This document shows, piece after piece, positions 13,301 through 25,250 of a stretch of 64,000 nucleotides of DNA (its first letter is position 1; every line of letters begins with the position of its first letter). This stretch comes from Bugula neritina (Eukaryota; Bryozoa; Gymnolaemata; Cheilostomatida; Bugulidae). Location of the stretch: contig OZ037767.1 in assembly GCA_964035545.1 (NCBI GenBank), positions 11,265,081-11,329,080 on the forward strand, in the 5' to 3' direction. The position numbers and the translations under genes were made by a program. The notes beneath the pieces are model-generated. The model had not been told where the DNA came from, searched no databases, and saw nothing but the letters and a program-made list of their open reading frames with translations.

Positions 13301-16300
13301 TGAGAAAATTTACCGAATGTATGGGAAGCTTTGAACACCTCGGGAAGTAATCCAAGCTGTCAGCCATTACAGTGGCTGAAGCAGAACAATTGGTATATAA
13401 ACTTTATGGAGCAGAAAATTCAAATATAGATGATGTCCTATACACTGTATTTTGTTCACCGTCTAAAATAACTCAATGCAGTTTGCCTCCAACAAAAGAT
13501 GAATTAAATTTTCACGTGAAAAGAGCAGATTATCAGGCAACCATTTGGAGAAGAGTGACAACAGCCTATATTGATGCACCACCCCCAGAACATTATGAAA
13601 GCATTGTTGAGAATCATGGCAGCATAAATATAAAGTGGATGATTCAAGCTTCTGCACCTGAACATGTATATTGCAAAGTTTAAACTGCTCCTGTAAGACT
13701 AGCTGCAACTTATTAAGATGTGGATATCAGAAGTCTCAAAAGCAGTGCATGCACTGATGTTTGTCAATGTAAAGATTGTCTGAAAAAAAGGGCTATATTG
13801 AGAAAGAAGAAGCTGATGAAACTGACGGCAGTGACAATGATGGCGAGAATACTTTTTCATAATAAAGCACTATTTTTAGACATTTGTTATATATTTTACT
13901 GCAACCAGTTTGATTTTGATCATGTTTCTGTTTCTCTAAATAATTTTACAGAATCTTGTTGATTTTTGCAGATGTCTAACGGCTACTGACAGACTAGCAA
14001 ATGATTCACTTGGGCTGCGCTCAAAAGATTTCAATATTTATTCATTTCAAGATTTATTTTGTGCTATAATTTTATAAATATAGTTTTTTCACACATCAGC
14101 ATGGCTTTGTTTTTATTTTTGTATAAATAGCTTGGTCATACAATTATTCTGCATGCTTATGCCGCATGCAATATGGCGATTTCATAAACAACTTGGTTTT
14201 AATTTGAGATAGCGTCTTGCAGTCTTTAAATTCAGTATCAGCATAGAATTCTAAGTAAGAGGCAATTATTTTTGGTATTTCAACAAATATTTTTTCTTCA
14301 AGATAGCTTGTTAACATTGGATACTATTTTGCACAATCCACATTTCTTTTTATCACCCATTCAAGATGTCGATTTGTTTTTTTGCAATAACTTGAGTTTG
14401 GGTAGAGATAGAATTCTAGAGTTTGTAGATTCAGAATCAGCACAAAATTCTGATCTAAAAACTACTTTTTTTGAGTGGCCACCTAGTAAAGTGTAATAAG
14501 CCAATTTTTTGAGCACTTTTTGGGAGGTTACTTCTAGACTAATATATTTTACACTACAATAACTATTACGAGAAGATTTAACATAAATTTTCAATTCGAC
14601 ACCTGTACAAGGAAAATTCAAATACTGATAATTGGACATTGCGTGTAAAATAAAAAACCTCCAAGAGAGAACAACTTCTAGACACATGTACACATTCTCA
14701 CCTCCACCTTCCCGTTGCGGCTTCAACACATATCTGTGTGGATTAGCCTTCGCTGCCTCAACAACCTCTTTCTGTAAATCAGATAAAAGTCAGAATAGAT
14801 AATATCATTCTGTTGTCCTCAAATATATTTAAATTAGTCATTAAGTAAACTTTTGTTTTGAATCGCAAAATATATTTTAAAGGATAGCCTTAGTATTGGT
14901 GTGAGCATACATCACTGCTTATACCAGACAACTGAATGCTTACATTTTTTAGAGAGTACAGGCCAACAAACGTGCTTCTCACTTGAGCAGCTTTTTCAGG
15001 AGATAAGTACCGTTCTACTACACCAGGGCGAGATAACTCTTGTTGCACCTTTTTAGTACCTGGAAAAAACATTATCATTAGTCAACCTACCAGAATATTC
15101 TAACCACAGAAGCGATCTATCACAGTAACATAAATATTGAGTCTAAGCAAGTTAGCAGTTTACTGTCTTCAGCCAACATCCCTAAAATACCGTAACAACA
15201 TGAATTTTTGAGGACATATTGAAAATATATTCTGCATATAGAAAAGCTCTAGGTTTCAAGCATATCCTACAAGAACAACTATAAATAGAGAAATAGCCAA
15301 GTTGCACATTCTTGAGATAGCATGTTGTTACAAATAGTGAAAACAACTAGAATAAAGTAGTATTTCCAGACATTGTAGTTTATAATCATGCAATAAAAAA
15401 ACATGTACAATTAAAATAAAATTAAAGCCAGAAGTTTTTTACTGAGATTTCTAATTTTCCAAGTAAAACAAAAACAAATGCATCTACAATATTTCAATGG
15501 GGTATTTATTATGGACACTCCATAATACAATAATTGTGAAATATTTAAACTGTTGGTTTGAATTTTTTTGCTCCAACTTTCCCCACAAAGATCTCTTACA
15601 GCGGAATTATATCCCTTAATCATATTGCTGCGCTAGACATCATTGCAAACCAACAGGTGTGACAATTGATACTGGATAAGTACCTGCTAATTGATACGGT
15701 ATTGAAGGGCATTTTATAGCCTTGGATCTTTCTATCAGTAGCCTTAAATTCCAGAATTCTTCTGTCATACCGCCAGGTGCATACAGACTTCGATAGTATA
15801 CAAGAGCCACCTCTGTGTTGTCATCACTAAAAAACGTGCACACTTTAGCATACATTGATATTTTAAAAGTAGTAGCAGGCCCAAGTAAATTCATACTGGA
15901 TAAGCGTGGTGCCACGCTAGAAAGATTTCTGTTGACGAAGTTCCACAGAAAGTGGGAAAAAATAGCCATTTTGGGCGGATTTTATGCGGTGAAAATGCTG
16001 AACGGCCAGCTAGGATTGATTCTACCACCGCGACATAATTAGCTTATCACTATTCAGCGAGCCTAATTTTTGTACTTCATTTGCGAATTATTGAGTGATC
16101 AAGTGAGATATCAAAACAGGCACATTTTTTCGATTTAATTTTTCTACTTTTTAGCAAAAACAGTCTTATCCTATCTGCATCAATTTGTTCATAGCAGAAG
16201 TAGCTATGGAAACACAGATGCTGTAGGTAAGCAGTGAAGTCCAATGCAAGAATCAGTGGCTAGTAATTCATGTCTCTCACTTGTGTGTGGCAAGTGACTC

Positions 16301-19300
16301 CTGTAGTGGAATTCCCTGCATCCGATAATCCGTTTAGTGTGGACTCACACTAAATGACACATTTTGAAGGTAGGAATATATGATTCCTATGCAATGTACG
16401 ATTTTCCATTAGCTGTACACAAAATCAGTAAAATATGCTCTTTTTACTGTAAAAGAAGATTTTTTTGTGCACTAAAATATCAATTCCTCTGGCAAGCACA
16501 CATAAATAATCAAGTTATGCAGAATTGCATTAAATAATTATAAGCATAATGTAGACTATAAATACAGTTTGGACTTTAGTGCAAAACTAAGTGATGAAAA
16601 TATCACAAAATTATTTGTCTGACAAGCTCAACTCTGCAAGGACTTACATTATTAACCGCTTATCTTCATTCAGGAAGGAGGTTTTCTGCAAAGCATCAGC
16701 TGTTTTCATTACAACCTTCACATCTGGGTTCCGCTCTAGTATAGCATACTCTATTGAGCGGATATCTGCAAAGTTGCTGTCTTTCTTTCCGAGTACAAAC
16801 ATTACCACAGCTCTAGAAACACAGACTAAATTAAACTAACTACAACTGAGTAGACTGTAGAGGGTGGGGGGGTCAGTTAGTTAGTAGGCTATAGCAGAGC
16901 TGATAGCACAAAGGTTGAAGATGAAGTGAAGTCAATTAGCAAATAAGACTAAGTGTTTCAATACATGAATTACTGCACCTATAGATGTTAGACCTGGGCT
17001 TCACTTGCTATAGAATGTCATGCATTCAGTTGGTATATTAATACATTCACTACACATGGCATACAAACACTAGTGCATACAGGTGTAAACAGATAAACAA
17101 AGCACATGTGATTTGATACATACTTTGGGTTAGAGTAGAGTAGCCAAGCTTTAATGATGGAGTCAGCTATAGTAGGGACGGCGTCATTAACAGGGTAGCT
17201 GTCCCCGTTGTAGAGACAGGGGTCTTCTAGAATCCTGGCCATATATCTGTAAAATACATAGGATATTACATATTATACTGCGCAACATATAGAAGATCAT
17301 ACATATATAATATTGTGTAATATACAGGGAATCATGTACAACACTATGCAATATACAAGATATCACACTAGGCCTATATAATACTGAATACTTACCGATG
17401 CACTTTGCCAACTTTAGTGCTAACCGCTGCCATAGATGACGCCATGGTGTTGAATTCTATTTGTCCTAATTTGAAATTAAAACCGTCAGTACATTCATAC
17501 ATGTAGTCTGATCTCACAATTGCCAGAGAGAAAAGCTGCAAAAAGAAATAAATCCAATATAAATCTCAAATACTGCTACCATTTCAGACCACAAGAGGCG
17601 AGAGTTAATAGTTAACTTCTATTGAAAATCTCAGCTAAAATGTATATCGAGCAATATTTTGAATAGCTAGGCTATGCTCTCTCTTGAGCTTACTTGCTAT
17701 AATTCTGACTTCACCCGTGCAAATAATTGACTTAAAATGTAATTTTAATAAAATTCCTAAAATTATATTTGTAGCAGGGGCAACCAGAAAACCCTATGCA
17801 CTACATTGAAATAAAATTAAGATAAATTAAGCAGACAACACCTTTTCAGTATCAACACCTGTTTACACCGATATGCTTCCCACAAAAACATAATTCTATT
17901 TATCCAATATTGTTTGACTAAACAGGATAATTTTTTATGCTGTAGGCTTTGCAACGTTTTGATTGGCTGCGCAGTTTGGTAACAATAACACATTCTTTTA
18001 CAAACACAATACATGTAGCAAGAAATGCTCTCCTGTTTGCTTTGAATACACAAATGTTGCAAGCAAAAATGCCTTCTCAAGTTCAAAGTACCATCTAAAT
18101 GTCTGTCACCACAATTCTGTTTGTGTCAACCAGGTGGTTCTAGAAAAAGTCTAACAAGGACAAACTTTAATAACTGAAGCTGCAAAATTAGCTCTAAATA
18201 TAAATTAGTTATTCTTTTAACAAGAAATTTTCTTCATACTATATCGGTCTTAAAATATATATTAATCATATGTAAATATAAAGAAGATAGTGCTACAATT
18301 AGTTTTCTATTTGGACAGTTGAATGTAGGTAACTTGTGCATAGTCCACTTATTGCCGCAAGTAAATTAAAAGATGCCATGTACATTAATTCAATTTAACT
18401 CTTGAGTTGACGTTTCATTTATTGCATGACTCACTTCAGCTGCCTCCTCCTGCTAGATAAGTCTTGTGGCTAAGTTTGTAACAAACTGGTAAGATATGAG
18501 TTGCATAACTTGCTAAAAAGGCAAATATTGGGACATGAAAACTGTTAAGACATAATGGATACATACAGCAGCAGGACCTTCTCTGTGAACAGTGTCATAC
18601 AACTCCAACTGTCGCTGGACAAAGTCATCAGCAGCAGCTGTACTGTAACAGAACAGATTGGTTGGCACGAGAAACTGTAATATCGCATTGAATTACGTAT
18701 TATAAAAGTATGAGTATAATAGTTGAAACTTTATCAAACAGCGCAATATTTTGTATTCTAATTACTTATCTCAGGTTTTCCAAGCTAGAGTAAGTAAAGT
18801 TCAGTAGTAAGTTAAGTATAGATTAGATAACCTAGTTGATAAGACTAATGTTAGCTCAAATTCCATTAAAGGGTTCAATTTGTGAGAGTATTTACACATA
18901 TGCACTATGGCCCAGGTCAATGACACAGGAATCTAATTAATTACAATTACATGAAAAGTTGTCAATTACAATTATAATTACAGCTAAAATTAATGTAATT
19001 AATTACAATTACTTTTGTTCTTACAAAGAGTAAATAGAAGTTATAGAATCTCACTTCTGGGGTCCAACTACCTGAGGCAATTTTGACACTGGAGAACTTA
19101 GTTTGTTCTCTACAGTGCTTAATCATAAGGTAACACGGTATTACATTGAAGTAATCTGAATTTTTATTAAACAGCAGGCATGGTAGGAAAAGTATTCATT
19201 TTTCAAGATTTAAAAGTTTGAAGTAATTGACATGTTGTTATAAAGTAATTGTAAAAATCAATTATATTATATGTGTAATTAATTACGATTACAATTTTAT

Positions 19301-20317
19301 ACATCAATTACAAATTACATTGAAGTAATTGAAAAATGTGATTAATTAATACCAATTAAAACTACAAATTGCAATTACCCAAACCCTGCACTATGCAACT
19401 ATAAACTTGAAATACCCAAAAACACTCTTTTCATGCTAAAAATGTCTAAGAAGAGAAAAACTTTCAATGGCTGCTAGTTCACTAGGGTGAAAATTAGCGA
19501 CCAAATTTGGTAAACTTACATATTTCAAACATTTAAAAGGCAAATAGTTGAGCACTAGGTTAGCAAAATAAGGAAAAAATCTCATCTCATGCTATTCTAA
19601 TGAACCTATAATCACCCCATCAGAGCCTCCTTAAGAAAATCGTAATCATTGGCAACTTTATGATAGAGCTCATTGTAGGCAGTTTGCACTGCAAGAGCTT
19701 TGCTGTACATAGACTTGGGATACTTGGTCGGAAATAGTGTCATTGAGCCCATGATTGTTGTCTGCTGATCATCATTTCCTTTTTTACGAATCAAAAACCC
19801 TAAAAATAGTAGAAAAATAAAAAATTCTAAAATATGATGCGGTAATACATAATAATTGCATTGCTAACAATTTGATAGCACTCTTTAAGCCAAGGATGTT
19901 TAGTATACCTTTATGGTAGTCATATGACATGCAGTAAAAACATTTGCTTTGCAAGTAATTCAATATCACATTAAAATTTCCCAGATTTATTTGACAATTT
20001 ATTCCTTCAAAACTGCAAAAACTGATTAGGGAGTGAAAATAAATTAGTTCACAGGCTATAAAACTATTAAACCATCATTTGAAAATTACGTCAATATAAT
20101 TTCAAATTTTCAAACAAAAATTTTTTGAATGCTTTCTGGGAAAAATGTTTTAAGCTAGAAAACAAGAAGCAAATACTGTCCAGTGTAGAAAGCTATAAAG
20201 TAAGGATACTACCATACCACAGCACTCTGCATAGTCTTGGCACTCACTAGCCAATGAGCTCCAATCATCTACAGATTCGCCAATCACTTTGCATATGGCA
20301 CCTTTTCTGCAATTCAT
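10391..20317 (-). CDS. GSS: Glutathione synthetase, complete, 11 exons
   Basis: Cytosolic ATP-grasp enzyme joining gamma-glutamylcysteine and glycine to give glutathione. Minus-strand exons: 20317-20218, 19799-19616, 18642-18567, 17535-17396, 17246-17124, 16812-16648, 15826-15684, 15059-14944, 14771-14702, 11085-10890 and 10547-10391. Phases agree and the sum is 1470 nt, about 489 residues (human 474). Landmarks: [80 protein letters not shown] then [12 protein letters not shown], the glycine-rich KPQREGGG near residues 366-373, [15 protein letters not shown] and [15 protein letters not shown]. The segment between GLYSL and YVLKPQ is about four residues shorter than in human GSS. The start is the least certain part: ATG 20317 gives a length-appropriate N terminus, but an in-frame ATG lies upstream at 20374. 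Intron 9 (14701-11086) holds a transposon and intron 2 (19615-18643) a MITE-like element. Introns 3 (18566-17536), 6 and 7 show nothing else. Confidence 0.93.
11350..14541 (+). mobile_element. Degenerate TIR DNA transposon, unassigned superfamily, in GSS intron 9
   Basis: Bounded by perfect 19-bp inverted ends (TAGTCTAGAAGTAACCTCC at 11350-11368, its complement at 14523-14541). A second conserved inverted block (ATTACACT...GGTGGCCAC) lies at about 11385-11409 and 14473-14499. Flanks share only A/T-rich bases (ATA on both sides), so the target-site duplication is not resolved. Inside, on the plus strand and antisense to GSS, lie remnants of a multi-domain protein. A near-tandem internal duplication (about 11458-11640 and 11648-11832, e.g. 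CCCAGTTAGYCACAAAAGC) sits in the left half. The copy is clearly dead. Confidence 0.75.
12488..13830 (+). pseudogene. Broken coding remnants of the intronic transposon
   Basis: The pieces come in the order I associate with a dispersed repeat-encoded protein family of invertebrates and fish. First, 12488-12733 has [16 protein letters not shown] then [13 protein letters not shown], a nuclease-like (PIN/FEN-type) signature. Next, about 13200-13370 has [10 protein letters not shown] with a stop in the following line. Then 13372-13683 (about 103 residues) has [38 protein letters not shown] and NIKWM. Last, in another frame, about 13684-13790 has [14 protein letters not shown] and [10 protein letters not shown], a CxC-type cysteine cluster. 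Stops and frameshifts separate the pieces. The family link is from memory and I do not name a superfamily. Confidence 0.6.
18903..19395. mobile_element. hAT-like non-autonomous element in GSS intron 2
   Basis: A block of about 0.48 kb dominated by AATTACAATTA words in both orientations. It is flanked by the direct repeat CACTATG (18903-18909 and 19388-19394), followed by G on the left and C on the right, so 7 of 8 bases match. The right end reads CAGGGTTTGGGTAATTGC when inverted, typical of hAT ends (CAGGG start, 8-bp duplication). The left end (CCCAGGTCAATG) matches it poorly, so that end is degenerate or the boundary is off by a few bases. Confidence 0.4.
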
Positions 20318-20667
20318 CTTTGAGAAGAGGCAAAGACGCAGCCTAAAATTTAGACATTCCATGAATGTAAACAAAGTTTCATTTCTTAAACTTTTCCGAT
20401 AAACAATACACCCAACTATAATAATTGTATTGGGGCCATGTTGATATTCAGCATGCTGATCTTTAAAACCTCAGCACTTGTATTCAGCATAATGATAATC
20501 AAAACTACAACAACTTACAACTACAAGACAATTCAAAATCCACTTGAATTATTTCACAGAATAAAATTAAAAAAATTTTGAGAGTGGCAAAATTACATTT
20601 TCGCTTTTATTTTAAGTATCTCTTAGTTAACTTACAAGCAAAGATCATACTTTAAGCCAAAAAATAT
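20318..20667. other. GSS upstream flank
   Basis: AT-rich DNA 5' of the GSS coding start, probably 5' UTR and promoter. It includes an alternative in-frame ATG at 20374. No regulatory motif was recognised. Confidence 0.35.
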
Positions 20668-20724
20668 CTAACTATAAATGCAATGCAGTAAATAGTTTAT
20701 TTACTGCATTGCATTTATAGTTAG
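20668..20724. repeat. Perfect hairpin, 27-bp arms
   Basis: Arms 20668-20694 and 20698-20724 are exact reverse complements separated by GTT. They lie a few bases left of the CCGAAGG element, with ACTAGT between. Confidence 0.95.
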
Positions 20725-20730
20725 ACTAGT

Positions 20731-21885
20731 CAATATTCCGAAGGCCCATTGCTCCGAAGGTCCATTATTCCGAAGGTGCATTGGTCCGAAGGTGCATTGT
20801 TCCGAAGGTGCATTAGTCCGAAAATTAGTAGATATAGTATTATATCACTGAGAATATCATAAATTTCACTCACAATCTTGCTATATTATTGCTAGCTGTG
20901 GGTGGCATGCATGTGGCCTACTTGTAATTTTTTAGCCTGAGATTACACTATGATGCTGCCTCAATTAAGGGCTGCATCATCTATCAACATTCCACGGTGG
21001 ATGCTCTATAAACTAAGTACACAGCAAGCTATTCACTAGCCTGTCAACTAGCAAGCCTGTAATTAGTAACCTATGCATTAGTATCTCCTCATCTCCAAGT
21101 GCTCACTGAAGTATGAAGTGTTGTGCAAGGGTGATATAATAAATATTTTTAATTCACAGTTTATATAAAAATAACAGCTATAAGCAATGAACTCAAAATA
21201 TCCAGTTCAATGGCTATAGTGATTGCAGTCAGTCAGCTTACATAGGCCCTTCATATGTTGACTACTAATTGAAAAACTAAAGTAAAAAATATTAAAGCCA
21301 AGCAGACATTTTGGGTCTACTGTACTGTATTTATGATAAGTTTGGTAAAAGTTAACCGCATATTTTATAAAAAATAGTTTGCATTTGAAGTTGGCGTCAA
21401 AAAATTATTGGTATTGAATGAAATAGTAAATTTCTGGCTTGGCAGTTAACTATTTGATATCACATATTTAATCTCTAAAATTATCTGTAAGCTGCTAAAC
21501 TGCATTATTCTATGCTATTATTCTTAATATCAGTAAATACAAGCATTGGAGACAAAAAAAAATAAACATCTTGCACGCTACTCTAAAATCAAATAACCAA
21601 AGCTGCACGCCAAACCAAACAACCCCACAAGATATGTAGATGAGGGCAACATTATTAGTATATAAGAATTCAGATCTGCCAAATAGAACCTCACCTAAAC
21701 TAAAATTTGAAAACCATGTTATAGATTTTCCTGTTGCTCAGAGCAACTATTTTGAAATGTTCAATATAAATAGTTTTAATTCTAATAATGATTCTACTAA
21801 TTCGGACTAATGCACCTTCGGACTAATGCACCTTCGGACTAATGCACCTTCGGAGCAATGCACCTTCGGAATATTGCTCCGTCCC
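20731..21885. mobile_element. Non-autonomous element with inverted CCGAAGG tandem repeats at both ends
   Basis: The left end (20734-20822) has about five tandem 16-bp units of TCCGAAGGTGCATTRG. The right end (21800-21881) has the same units inverted, about five copies. The outermost CAATATTCCGAAGG is shared between the two ends. The 1-kb interior is AT-rich and non-coding, with no transposase. The design, tandem repeats within inverted ends, suggests a non-autonomous transposable element, but the class is unknown. Confidence 0.65.
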
Positions 21886-21974
21886 CATAAACTATAATCT
21901 GTATGAACAAAAATATATTGAATCACTGAATTTTACACAACTCTCAGTCAATCATTAAAGCCACAGGTCATGTC

Positions 21975-22490
21975 TCAGTCACAAATTCTCTTTGTGTCAA
22001 GTTCTTCAAAGGTATGTGCATCAACAGGTATGTGCACCAACACCTTATTCTTTGTATTACACACCCTGCACCTTGTGTAGCTTTGTTCTATTATTATAGT
22101 CACCTTGTAACTTTTAGTGCTTAACCTGAATGTTTTGATTTCTTTCACTTTCTCCATGTACAAACCACTTAGATTGGTTTCTTTCCATCCATTAGTTCTT
22201 TCAATAATTGTCACAATTGAGTGCAACAGAGGATTAGTATTGCAAGAAGTTGTAATGTTTTTATCTATAATTGCTCTCCTTATGTTCTTTGACAGATTAA
22301 ATTCTTCAATACTTACACATTCCTTAATTAACACTATTCATTTGTTATAGTCTTTCTTTTTGACATATGGTTTGTTAACATTGGCATTCATGTAGAGTGT
22401 ACCATCTATTGTCATAGGTTTTCTTGCTTTCCAATGCATCTCTCTCAGCTTATTAAATGCCCAGTAAAGTTCTGTAGCACACTGCTGCAA
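21975..22490 (-). pseudogene. Unrecognised decayed ORF
   Basis: A minus-strand ORF of 119 codons (22334-21975) extends upstream in the same frame, across one stop, to about 22490 (LQQCATELYWAF, MTIDGTLYMNANVNK). Composition is protein-like and it carries a CxxC (RCRVCNTKNK). I do not recognise it. Its position beside a repeat element and the stop suggest a fossil transposon gene, but a lone exon of an unknown gene is possible. Confidence 0.3.
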
Positions 22491-22759
22491 CTTCCCATGT
22501 GACCATTTTTTTCATGCTATATCCACCCTTCAGTTTTCAGCCCAAAACTTCTCCAACTTGCTTATAACACCTTTCCCTGACTTTAACTTTCATTTTATTC
22601 TATGTGTCTAGAAAAACTACCCATTTGCCAGATTTCTCTGTCCTCTATAAGATTCAAATTGTAATGCAAGTTTCATCTCAACTTCTTTTTTTGAAAATCC
22701 TGGCAGTGTTTACCCACGCTCCCAATTCTAACTTGTGTTCTCCATAAATCTTTAGGTTA

Positions 22760-25250
22760 TTCATATGCAAAACATTATTATATCATTGTAAAAATATAAT
22801 TATTATATACAGAGTAAAAATAACACTTATAGTATTATTACTTTTAGTATAAATTTTAATTATAACGAAAAAACTTATAGTTATAGTTAAACTTATACTT
22901 ATAGTTAATTTTTTACTTATAAATAAGGTATAAATATAAAATTAAAGACAGCTCACAATGATATTATTTTATTATTAACATTTATATTGATAGTTTAGTT
23001 TTTTAATCATATCTAAAAATGTATAAGTATTCAATTCAATTTTACTTTATAAATAATCATAATCATATTAATATAATTAATAATTATCATCAAAATGATA
23101 GCGATATACTTCAACTACTAATACTTAATCATTTTTGTCAATATACTATAGTAATACTATTAGTTAAACTTAAAGTTAATGTTTATGTCATAGTTATAAC
23201 ATATAACATAAAGTTAAACTAAAACTTGAAGTTAAATATTTAGACTAAAAATAATAAAATCAAATTGAAATAGTAATACTAATAGTAGCCTAATACTAAT
23301 AGTAATAGTAATACAGTAATAGCCAGTAATACTAATAGGAATAGCAATAATAGAACTAAATCAGTATCACTTAATACAATACTTATACTAATAGTATTAC
23401 TGTAATAGACAATAGTAGTACTAGTAGTAATACTTTTACTAATATCAATAGCAATACTTAGTAATACTAATAGTAATAGTAAAAATGACTGTAAGTGTAA
23501 CTGTAATACTATTACTATTAGTATTACTATTATTATTAATACTAGTCATCGAATTACAATTACCTAATTAGTATTACATTTACTATATAGTAAATTAGTA
23601 ATTAGATCAATTTAAATGAATTAATTCATTAATATTAATAAGTATAAACTATAGCCATAGGTATAACCACATAGACATTCACATTACTTCGTTTTTTAAA
23701 TTTTTTGCAATAATTCTTATTTTACTTCTCAAGTCTGGTTTTATAATACTAGTGATACTAATAATCATAATCATTAATTTCATTCAATCAACAAGTCTGA
23801 CCGTTGTTTCAGTTCGACTGCAACATCATGACAATATTATACTGATTACAGAAAACTTTTCTATAAGCAGTCTTGATTTGTGGGTAACTGAGCTTAAAGT
23901 TCTTGTTTGAAGTTGGGGTGTAAATTAGACCTTCAAACCCACTGACTTCAAACTCGAGATCCTAAACTATTGAACTCAAACACCCCGAACTTGGGCTGCT
24001 TATAAAAAATTTCACTCACAATACAATCGTAATGCCAATAAAGGTCGGCGATACGCTGATGTCATGCTTATGCTGCACAAATTAGTCTTAGTTTACACTA
24101 CCCACTGAGCTGGAAAAGAATATTATTGTAATATTATTGAGTTCATTGACACTACCGCTCTAAGCGGTGTTGTTCTCTAGACCCACCACCTGTTGGATGA
24201 CATCATATTTACCCCTCCCCGTTGTTGAAATTAAAGAAAATATCACGCTAATAGAAACTAAAAGCGGCCAACGCATAGGTAAAGGGCAATTTTACCAGCC
24301 AGTGTCAGAGTAGACAAATGTCAAAGGTTATCTGTCGGTCAATATTTATTTATCATAAGAGTTTTTTTTTATGATCACTGGATATTAATAATTATACTAG
24401 GTTATACTTATGAGAAATATGAAATGATATGTTTTTAATAGCATTGGCATCACTTGTTTGATCCACCGATTGTTCCTTCCTACTGAAAAGATAACTCTAT
24501 AGTTAAATCACGCTGTAAATTGTTATCGACACAACTCAAGTTTCTTAGGAAGTTGTCCAATAATTTATATTTATAAAGCTTTAAAACTAATCGTCGCCAG
24601 AACCATTACAGATTACTGCTAACTATTAATATAACTAATACTATACGTATTACTATAACTATTTTTTAATATTAGTCTATTAGTGCTAGTAGTAGTAGCA
24701 CTATGAGTATGTCTATTAACTTCAAGTATTAATATTATTACTAACTTTAGTAATTAGTTGATAATCAATTTTATAATTATTTATATTAATCATTATGATT
24801 ATATAGTGATTATATTTATTACAATTAATGAATTATAATATAAACTATAAACTTAAGTAAATAATCATAATGATGTTAATAATCATAATCATAATTTTCA
24901 TGTCACCTTAATCATAATGATAATCATCATCATGTATCACTAAAACCAAAAGTAATACTAATCTAATACTAATACTAATAGTAAATCAGTATAATTATAC
25001 TAATACTAATACTTAATACTAATAGTAATAGTAATAGTAATACTAAGAGTAAGTCTAATGTAATACTAATACTAATAGTAATAATATTATTATTATTAAT
25101 GCAATTGCATTTTGATTACTTTTAGTTTTATGTTTAGTTTTACTATTACTATTAGTATTACTATTGCTATTAGTATTACTATTAGTATTTGATTATACAA
25201 TATGAATAAGTGAATAAGTATAACAGTTATATTCACCACAATTACAATAG
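22760..25250. repeat. Long AT-rich low-complexity region with TAATAC/TAGTAA runs
   Basis: Quasi-repetitive tracts at about 22790-23640 and 24600-25200 flank a more complex island (about 23690-24590). That island contains GC-richer sequence near 24030-24330 without a recognisable gene. No ORF of interest is present. Confidence 0.65.

Noticed and set aside
14361-14729. Separate 122-codon minus-strand gene
   Set aside because: Its first residues (KPQREGGGE) are GSS exon 9; the rest is read-through into intron 9 past the donor at 14701.
15640-15969. Separate 109-codon minus-strand gene starting MAIFSHFL
   Set aside because: Only 15826-15684 is coding (GSS exon 7); the upstream residues are intron read through the acceptor.
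22117-22350. 77-codon plus-strand ORF
   Set aside because: Overlaps the more protein-like minus-strand ORF and has a composition typical of a shadow frame.
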